Positions 56,578 through 64,000 of a stretch of DNA of 64,000 bases are shown here, one piece after another. Position 1 is the stretch's first letter, and each line of letters begins with the position of its first letter. Below the pieces are notes generated by a model, which was not told the origin of the DNA, made no database searches, and was given only the letters and a program-made list of their open reading frames with translations. Position numbers and translations under genes: made by a program. The DNA comes from Nepenthes gracilis (taxonomy: Eukaryota; Streptophyta; Magnoliopsida; Caryophyllales; Nepenthaceae): the NCBI GenBank assembly GCA_033239525.1, contig BSYO01000010.1, positions 14,166,042 through 14,230,041 on the forward strand, in the 5' to 3' direction.

Positions 56578-57542
56578 TAATGGGTCCAATATAAATATGG
56601 GACAGTAGAAACGAGGTCCAACCAATAGGAAGGCCTAGCTAGGCGATGGGGCTCCAGAGGCTTTGCGCGAAGCCCAACACTATGAGACAGATCTTGGGAC
56701 AGACAGGTTACGTGAAGGCTCACCAGATATCACCTAACACATGCCCAATTATAATCCATCGGCTCTTCCCCTAAGATGGTTGCAGGCCGGCAATGCAAAA
56801 GACATCGGCTTAGGAAATGTCAGCCAATGGCGGATGAAGTTAACTCTGGTAAGCGCGACGCCTACCGCCCTACAGCGGCTCAGCCAATCCTAACAAGAGG
56901 CGACCAGGTCTATGCCGACCACACCCGATGGCAGTCCCCTCACCACCATAAGGCGACAACTGAGACCGTTGGCTACCGCCAGCGTTCAACGGCCGATGAA
57001 CCGAGGTAGAATACCTGTCACAGGTCTTCACGCCTAATACCTTCTCAACGAAGCTTACAAATACCTTCTCCAACACTGAAAAAAGGGATGAATCATCCAA
57101 AAGCACTTGAGACACCTCAAAGTTATTTCAAGCTATGCTTTAAACCAAAAACGCTAGAAGAAAGAACTAGCTCTCCTCCTTCTGAAACCGTCGCTTTAAT
57201 CCGGCGATCTTAATGAGCCACTCTTCAAAATGCATTAAAGGAGACAAAGCCTCCCCTAGTTCTTACTCGCATCCCTTGCATACAAATATCCGTGCAATCC
57301 ATATCACGTTTACCTTTACGCACTTTCATTTTTCTATTCTCTTGAAAAGATTATTAACTTGAGTATTGAAAGATTAATTAATAAGTGAATCCTACCAATC
57401 ATCTGATCTATCGTTAGCTGTTTGTAGTGTGCAGGGCTCAGGTCAAAAAATGTGGAGATTGAATCCATTCAAGCTCGATCCGACGCGAATAATCTGAAGA
57501 CTCCATAATTCATATGAAAACTTAGGACTTGAGGACGTATCA
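56578..57542. mobile_element. Solo LTR, 965 bp, inserted between integrase and RT of copia C
   Basis: It begins TAATGGGTCC and ends GACGTATCA (TG changed to TA). Flanks are GAAGT (56573-56577) and AAAGT (57543-57547), a TSD with one mismatch. Without it the host frame joins 'CLYFT' to 'STISLRQKKF' as in other copia integrase C-termini. It is markedly GC-richer than the host copia, with several 'GCCGAC/GCGAC' repeats, which supports a separate origin. Confidence 0.7.
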
Positions 57543-58400
57543 AAAGTAAAATACAAACAATCAAAAATTTTTAAAATTTTTAAAATTTGGTTTAACTCCA
57601 GAAAATACTTCATATGGATTTTCATTTTTCAGTAAAGGAGTAGAAATTCTATTTATAATATATATGGCGGTAAAAATACAATTACTCCAAAATTTTAAGG
57701 AAATCTTGATTGAAATTTAATGACTTTGGCAATATTTAACAAATGTTAGTATTTTTGTTCTATAATACCATTTTGTTACAAGGTCTCCACGTAACTTCAT
57801 TGATGAATGATGCCTCTTTTATTGATAAGTCTCACGTACAAAATTTAAATCCATTATCACTCTTTACAATTTTAATTTTAACATGAAACTGTATTTTAAT
57901 AAGATTGTAAAAAAAAAACTTTCAAACAAAATTTAGTGTCACATTTTTATTTAAGAAGATAAATCCATCTATTTCTAGAGAAATCATCAATAATAGTAAA
58001 ACAATACTTATAATCATTATAAAATATTTCAAAGAAAGACCCCTATAGATCACAATGAATCATATAAAATATAGCATGTGATATTTAGGTACTAGAAGGG
58101 AAAATGAGGTGACATTTATGTGACAAATAAAATAGGGATTATCATTAATGGAATGTGGTGCTCTTTTTACAAGAGAATCATCAATTAATTTTAACCGAGA
58201 GTGTGATATATGCCATAAACCATAGTGCTAAATTTCTAGAGGGGATAAAATAGAATGAATAGAAGACTTCATGATTTGATTAGGGGACTTGGAAGTGAGA
58301 GTATTTGAAGGTATTTCATTCCTCATTTGGTGGTATAAACCAATTTTCTCTTTGTTCATTCCAATCGTTGTTCAAAATGTAAGGTCCCGAATCAAACATT
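57543..58400 (-). pseudogene. Integrase of copia C
   Basis: The - strand has the His head 'GLWHISHSRLKLIDDSLVK' (near 58180-58240), the core 'IVKSDNGFKFCT' (near 57835-57870) and the C-terminal 'MKYFLELNQILKILKIFDCL' (57543-57625). Several stops. Confidence 0.75.
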
Positions 58401-59760
58401 GATTTGAAAAGAAAAAGAGATAACAATCAAGCGTATCAATAGACCACTTAGGGAAAACTCAAATTATAAGTGAAAGACTAATTTTATTTATGAGTTTAAT
58501 TGTTCCAATATGAGTAACTGGAGCTTTACTTCCATCTAAAAGTTTTATAAAGCAAGATATCTAGACACTTTCATTAGTGCATAATGATGAGCCATAAGAC
58601 ATATGGTTCGTGGTACCATTGTCTAGAATAAAAAAATCTTTTTAAATATTTGAACATGAGTGATTAAAAGAAGAAAGGAAGAGACGATTATTAGTTATAT
58701 TTGCCACCTTTGATTTTTCAATAATGGGATCAAAAATTGATTGAGTCTATTTAAGGAATTGAAAAATCTTTGGAATAAATTAGGTCCATAAGTTTGTTAA
58801 ATTGAGCCTTAGTCAATGCAACCTTATCATTATCATTACCTCTTAGTTAGAACTATTCATGAAACTCAATTGGTTGATAAAAGAATCTAGACTTCCAACT
58901 TGCCATGTAAATTGTGGCCGGAGGAAACCATTAAGTTTATAACACTTCTTAACAACATTTTTAGATTTGTTATAATATGAACACACATGAAATTTTGCAT
59001 TCCTAGCTTTGAAGCAATGTTGTAGGGTGTGTCTTGGAATTCGACAATGAAGACAAAGGGGTCTATTTTTCTTTTAAAGGCTGTCTAATTTTAAATTATT
59101 TTTTGAGTTATTGAAAACTCTTTGAGCTGTCAAGACCATCAAATCTCATGGATGAACAATAGATAGCATTTGATGTTACCTTTCTTACTATTGAATAATT
59201 TAAAACACTTTATTAATAGGCAGATAATGATCCATTAATATAATTTAGTTTCTGACATTGGTATATAAGTCATTTAAACTTATGAGAAACTGTATAACAT
59301 AATTTTTTTGATATCGATCAACAAGCACTTTTACTTTATCACAATCGTAGTTAGGAATAGTAATATAGATTAATAGTTTGTCCCAAAGGGTTTTCAACTT
59401 ACCATAGTAAAGCTCGCTATGTCTTGTTCTTGTCAAAGACCAATTAAATACTTCTTAAGCTCGAATATATATGACATATTTTGTTGAGTAAATTGATCAC
59501 ACAACTCTATCCAATTTTTAAAAGTATTGTCTACAAAAGCGACATTGGACTTAATTGAATGGTTGGTGGGATTTTGAATCTAAAAAACTACCATGGCAAT
59601 ATATCACCCCCATACTTCAAATGGAGGATTGCTGTAATTGACTGGTTTGGGAATGGTGTATTAAATGAATTGAAACTTAATCTTAGCCCCCAAAACTCAA
59701 CGCATGGCCTTTGACTAAGTCGAATAGTTGTCGACATAGAGCAAATCAGTGACTAAGATA
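58400..59760 (-). pseudogene. gag and protease of copia C
   Basis: Protease active site appears as 'ILDNGTTNHMSYGSS' (D-N-G-T, family D-S/T-G-A) near 58565-58625. The zinc knuckle near 58960-59000 reads 'CSYYNKSKNVVKKCYKLNGF'; first Cys pair and His are damaged. Gag body at 59245-59436 has 'YYGKLKTLWDKLLIYITIPN' and 'RYQKNYVIQFLISLNDLYTN', the common copia gag_3 pattern. Multiple stops. Confidence 0.8.
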
Positions 59761-59913
59761 ATCATCGGATTATTATTAACTTTCAAATGAAAAGGATTTG
59801 TGGGGTTTGTAAGATTTTGAAATCGTAAGAGTTTATGGGTTGTGACATGATTTGAGTTTCTATGTTAGAAAAATTTTATGGAGCATTTTGTTGATTCTTC
59901 ATCTTTGATACCA

Positions 59914-60233
59914 TGTAAGGGAACAAAAATGGTGAGAGTTTGAAGGAGAGAAAGATAGAATGAAGACGGGGAAGTAAAAACGGAGAGAGTAAAGTGGCAA
60001 TATTGATGATTGATATGTATTGAAAAACAACGCTTTTCACTTTATATTTTGTATTATAGGTAGATACCTCTTTAAATTAAAAAAATAAAAATATTCTATA
60101 TAATTAATTCAATAATAATTATAACTAATTAATAAATATTTTAATTACCTTGTTACTGAAGAAACAAAAAAAAAAAAAAATAGTTACACGAAAAAGAAAA
60201 GTTATAATAATAATTATGATATGATTTGTGATA
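59914..60233 (-). repeat. 5' LTR of copia C
   Basis: 320 bp, TGTAAGGGAAC...ATTTGTGATA. It matches 53214-53284 plus 54280-54489 from the 'GATGATTGATATGTATTG' and 'TTTGTATTATAGG' regions. An A run (60167-60180) is an added microsatellite. Confidence 0.8.
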
Positions 60234-63200
60234 AATTTTAGTTCAGTCCTGTCCCAACTCGCGTTCCTCCAATCTCGGCAGTATCTTTTCCTGTGTCAGC
60301 GTCTCCTTCTCGTTCTGACAACTTGCTCGAGTATTTCTATTTTCAGTCTTTCGCGCTCTTCCCGAACTATTTCATACGTGAGGTTTTTTCCACCCCCCTA
60401 AGAAAGAGCAATAGCGTGGGTTCGAGGGTCATTTCTCTTTTGCCATTTTGAGTTCAGAGCTCGTCCTGCCGTTAATCCGGTGGAAATTTTACATTCTAAT
60501 AATTCATTAACGGAAGCTCTAATTTTTTTTTTTAATTAAACTGTTGTCGGAAAGACGTTCAAGAGAGACATACACAATGGCGTGGTGGGTAGGTGCCGAC
60601 GGTGATATTCGTGTTCTGATCGCGCCAGGTATCTCATTGGCCTCCTTCATTTTCGCAACATAATATCTTTTTTTTCGCTAGCGTACAGTGAGAGTTCGTG
60701 TTTGTGTGAGTATAAGCGCGAAGCATTTGAGAAGTAGAGGATAATATTTTCTCCTGGATTTGACGTTGCAATTTTGGCTATTGTGCCATTAATCTCTACT
60801 CTATGTTTGGTATTTTAGCTGGGCGTTAAGATTTATGGTACTTATTTCTTTCTTGGCTAGAGATGCCCTCTCCAGGAAAATCGTCTTTTCTCTTGATAAG
60901 TTGCGCAAGAAAGGTTGCTCACTTGCAAATTGCTGCTAGGAATGTAAAATGGATTTCGACAAGTGACCCATATTTTCATTTAGCATCGGCAAAGCCGGTC
61001 ACCGTGGTGCTTTGGCTTTGGGTTGTTAAGGATGATCATGGGCCGAACAGCTACGGAGGGAAGTCCTTTTTTTTTTTTTTTTTTGATAAGCATCTGAGGG
61101 AAGTCACTGGTCTGGGAATCCCTCCCTCCCCACCTTCAAGATGAGGGAAAAACATGTGGCTGCAGATACTACCGACAGTCCATTGGTCTTTGTGTTCGAA
61201 GGAATGAGTTTGCTTTCTGGAATTCAAATATTTCTGTGACTGGGTGCCTTCATCTTTCGTTTTACCGGGATAACGGCTTCTTTTCTTCTCATTCTCAGTT
61301 ACTGTTCTTCTTATACATGATATTATGATGTACAGGATGCCTGCATAGCCTTCCACATGAGTGGTGCTCCCCTGTAACCCATTTAATTGATTTTTTCTTT
61401 CCTACTAATCAAGGGAAAAATAAATATAACTGCTATTTTAGACGTGATAGATTTTCAGCTTAGCATTTCCTCAAAATCAAGTGGCTAAGTCGGCCAAAGT
61501 TAATGTGATTAGCACGCATAGTTCAGCAATGGAATTTCCTGTCCCAACCATAAACCCTTCCAACAAGAGTGGACCAGACATTTGGCCTTAGGTTTTCCAA
61601 TGTGATGTTCTTCATGCAAAAATAGTTATACAACTGATGAGTTAAATAGCAGATAAAAGGGCAACCATGTGAGTGAAGTCCTGCATTCCATGGCGCAGAG
61701 GGTTAGATAAACGTTCTTACCTCTCAAAGGCTATTTTTCTGGTTTGAATCCATAATCTTGTGGTCATAATGGTGCATGTATATCTGTGTGATAATGCTAA
61801 TCATAAAGCTAAGTGACAAACGCTAATGGAAAATCAATGAATGGATAAAAAGAGAGCAATACACAGCTTTACAGTGGTAAACACATTATTGAGACTTGTA
61901 TCCAGGATAAATTGTATCCACTATAGGAGCTGTTTAGACGACAAAACCTCAATCCAATATGTCCTCAATCTTACAACAGTTTTTGAGTTTTTGTCAAAAC
62001 ACTTTGAGATAATTCTTACATTGGTATATTATTACTCTAGGCGGCACTCCCTTTCTTACAGTACAATTATTGACAAAAAAAGTAGGCATATTTTGATCAC
62101 ATTGTATTTTATGAACTAGTCCCTGTTAAAAGTATACATTTCTGGAAAGTATTTTTGTTAGCAATGAATGCTCATTGACTTGGTAATTAATACAATATTC
62201 ACGAAGGTTTTCATGGGTTGGGATTGCTTGAAGCTTGAGAAGTACAGACACTTTTTTTGGGACTAAAGTGTCGGTATTTGACATACTTAAACACGTGTCC
62301 AAATTTTTTTCTGGCATGCTTTGACACATTTTGGATACATTTAGGATATGCGTTCATGGCATAGTAATATTTGCCTACCTCCAAAAAGAATGTCACAATA
62401 TTTGCTAGGAAAAAGTAAGATGTGGGATATTTTTGGACATACATTCAACTGAGATGTTGGAGAGTTAGAGATTGCAAATATCCTATTTGATGAGTCAGTG
62501 GTAGAGTATATTGTTGTCATTCATAATGGTGATCCAAATAGAGACAATAAAGAAAATGACGTAGATGTTGGAACTTGTAAGTGGCATACTTTTTGTACTT
62601 TTCATTTTTGTTGATATTTAAAACTTATCTTTTGTATAGGAGTTTGCTTATATTTGATATATTTTGGCAATTGCAAACTTCAAAGTGGTAAAGTAAAAAA
62701 TGTAGATGTCGATTGGTATGTGAAATAAAATTTTTCTTTGTTAGATTTTGCCATAATTTGTTATGTTAAATCATTGATGTTGTTCTACTATGATAGCTTG
62801 TTAAAGATATTATAACATAACTCATTTATATTGATTTAATTTGATACTATTTTTCCTATGAAATTTTTTTGGGTGAGTAAATGTGAAATATGTATTTTTA
62901 TTACTAATTTAGGGTAAAATAGTATTGTTCATTAATTAGAAATATAATAAATTTTAATTTTAGTTAACATGTTCCTTGAGATTTGTGTCCTCTTTTTAGA
63001 AAAATAACATGTTGGTGTCGTGTCGGTGTTTATGCTTTTTAGCTTGAAACAATTTCAAGCAACCTTTTGAACCTATGTTTTCTCAAATCATCCATCAAAG
63101 TTGGTCAAGTTCTAGTGTACTTTGTAAGTTAATCATAGTCCTCAATTGTCTACATTTATTGTAATGTCTTCAGTTGTCTTCCATGATGAAACGTGCTTGA

Positions 63201-64000
63201 TGTCCATTTCTTTTTAGTCTTTTGTAATGTGACTTATAAAAGAGATGAGGCATCTTAAAAGTGTGTCAGGATCAGTCCACTTTTCACTTGGAAAAGATAA
63301 CTACTGGTTAGCCCTCCTCTATGAAGAATGAACCTTTTGAGAGAAAGAGAAAAGTGGTATCCCTGACACAATTTTGGTTGATTTTTGTATGCTTATAATC
63401 AGTGTAAGATGCTTTTACCTTCTCACGGACTCATCTTGTAGTAAATGTCAGCCTTCTGTTGTAACCAATCTTATGTTCAAATGCACAATTCAGTCACCTT
63501 GTGACTCAATTTTGAATCCTGTGTTACTGTTGCTGAACCAATTGGTATATTATGCTTGATTTTGTGTACCTACAGATCAAGGTTCTGTTGGAAGCAGTCC
63601 AGGACATTTGCTTTCACTACTCCATCCCAGATCTGGTAATCTAAAGGATTGATAGGGAATGTTTGGTATATCAAGTTCTTTAGTTTAGGGTTTTACTGCT
63701 GCTGCTGCTGCATCTGCATCACTTATTGTTGCTCTTGCATTGCTACCATATAGTTGCTGCTAGTTGCTACTATTGTCACTGAGATTGTGTTAGAATCACT
63801 ATGTTTCTCTTCAACACTTACTCTGTTTTTTAAGAAAAATTATTGTGATGTTTATGTGGTTACTGAAGCTATTTTCAGATGCATTTATGATGGATTCCTA
63901 AATAAGTAAATGTAATTAAAAGGCAATGATCTTGTATAATTTGGTAGGTGCTTCCCCCCTGATCTGACATCAGTCCAGTTGGGGCCTTACCCATGTTCGT
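60234..64000 (+). other. Possible gene 5' region and introns, unidentified
   Basis: GC-richer, pyrimidine-rich sequence (60280-60480) resembles a promoter/leader. ATG at 60577 opens 'MAWWVGADGDIRVLIAP' and meets a donor CCAG|GTATCTC (60629). An acceptor-like TTGGCTAG (60881) would join it to 'MPSPGKSSFLLISCARK' (60863-61144). A further acceptor-like TACCTACAG (63566) precedes a short open stretch 'DQGSVGSSPGHLLSLLHPRS' ending in a stop near 63650. I recognise none of these. The region 61150-63560 otherwise looks like intron or intergenic DNA. A (CTG)5 run lies at 63696-63711. Confidence 0.3.
61681..61800 (+). mobile_element. Possible tRNA-derived SINE head
   Basis: TGGCGCAGAGGG (61691-61702) fits the polymerase III A box (TGGCNNAGTNG) and GGTTTGAATCC (61741-61751) the B box (GGTTCGANTCC), 40-50 bases apart as in tRNA-derived SINEs. 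A 3' end or A tail and a TSD are not visible. Confidence 0.4.

Larger units (their letters stand above)
53214..60233 (-). mobile_element. Decayed Ty1/copia element C with two solo LTR insertions
   Basis: The 5' LTR is 59914-60233; the 3' LTR is 53214-53284 plus 54280-54489, split by a solo LTR. The primer-binding site on the - strand is TGGTATCAAAGATG (about 59900-59913). A polypurine-like CTTGGAGAGGG lies at 54490-54500. Gag, protease, integrase, RT and RNase H can be read on the - strand with many breaks. The outer flanks do not form a clear TSD, in line with age. RT catalytic YVDD reads YVDN (55446-55457), so it is inactive. Confidence 0.85.

Noticed and set aside
56776..57009. 77-codon ORF at 56776-57009
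   Set aside because: It lies inside a solo LTR; no recognised family.

Overview
This window is nuclear DNA of a flowering plant, most likely a eudicot. The evidence is two intron-containing plant housekeeping genes in AT-rich sequence and a dense load of plant-type LTR retrotransposons. By boundary mapping about two thirds of the window is retrotransposon. Seven direct target-site duplications (TSDs) can be read, five of them around elements with two LTRs or solo LTRs and exact to the base; two more are one base imperfect. I cannot name the species.

Host genes. (1) 6.66-9.93 kb, + strand: a 71-residue NDUFB4/B15-type subunit of mitochondrial complex I, in two coding exons separated by a 2.9 kb intron. 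(2) 20.08-23.31 kb, + strand: a small basic intrinsic protein (SIP1-type aquaporin), three coding exons, 252 residues, with an NPT first motif and an NPA second motif. (3) Around 60.3-63.65 kb: weak signs of a further gene (a GC-rich leader, a possible ATG exon with a splice donor, a possible terminal exon) that I cannot identify.

Transposon layout. 1-5522 (- strand): 5' part of a decayed Ty3/gypsy element with Tat/Athila-type gag-pol. 11655-18551 (- strand): complete but non-autonomous relative (TSD CTACC), lacking pol, with a gag that has lost its capsid part, a 58-bp minisatellite, and on the opposite (+) strand a spliced accessory gene of the plant 'putative gypsy-type transposon' family. 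27243-45546: a five-element nest. An old chromovirus-like gypsy (- strand) has lost most of pol and carries a 2.19 kb solo LTR (TSD TGTAT), a full copia element on the - strand (TSD GTTTC) and a second copia element on the + strand inside its 5' LTR (TSD ATAGA); that copia is itself split by a 2.55 kb solo LTR (TSD CATTC). 46677-51302 (- strand): a protein-less LTR element (TSD GGTAC) filled with several different tandem arrays. 53214-60233 (- strand): a decayed copia element interrupted by two roughly 1 kb solo LTRs.

The three Tat-like elements share an unusual primer-binding site of the type TGGCGCCGTCTGTGGG, so the first (coding), second (gag remnant plus antisense gene) and third (arrays only) look like steps from an autonomous to a parasitic form. 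No CRISPR, phage, rRNA or bacterial-type operons are present. The most unusual structure is the antisense, intron-containing accessory gene in a pol-less element; accessory ORFs of this kind are known from Tat-lineage retrotransposons, but here it outlasted the whole of pol.
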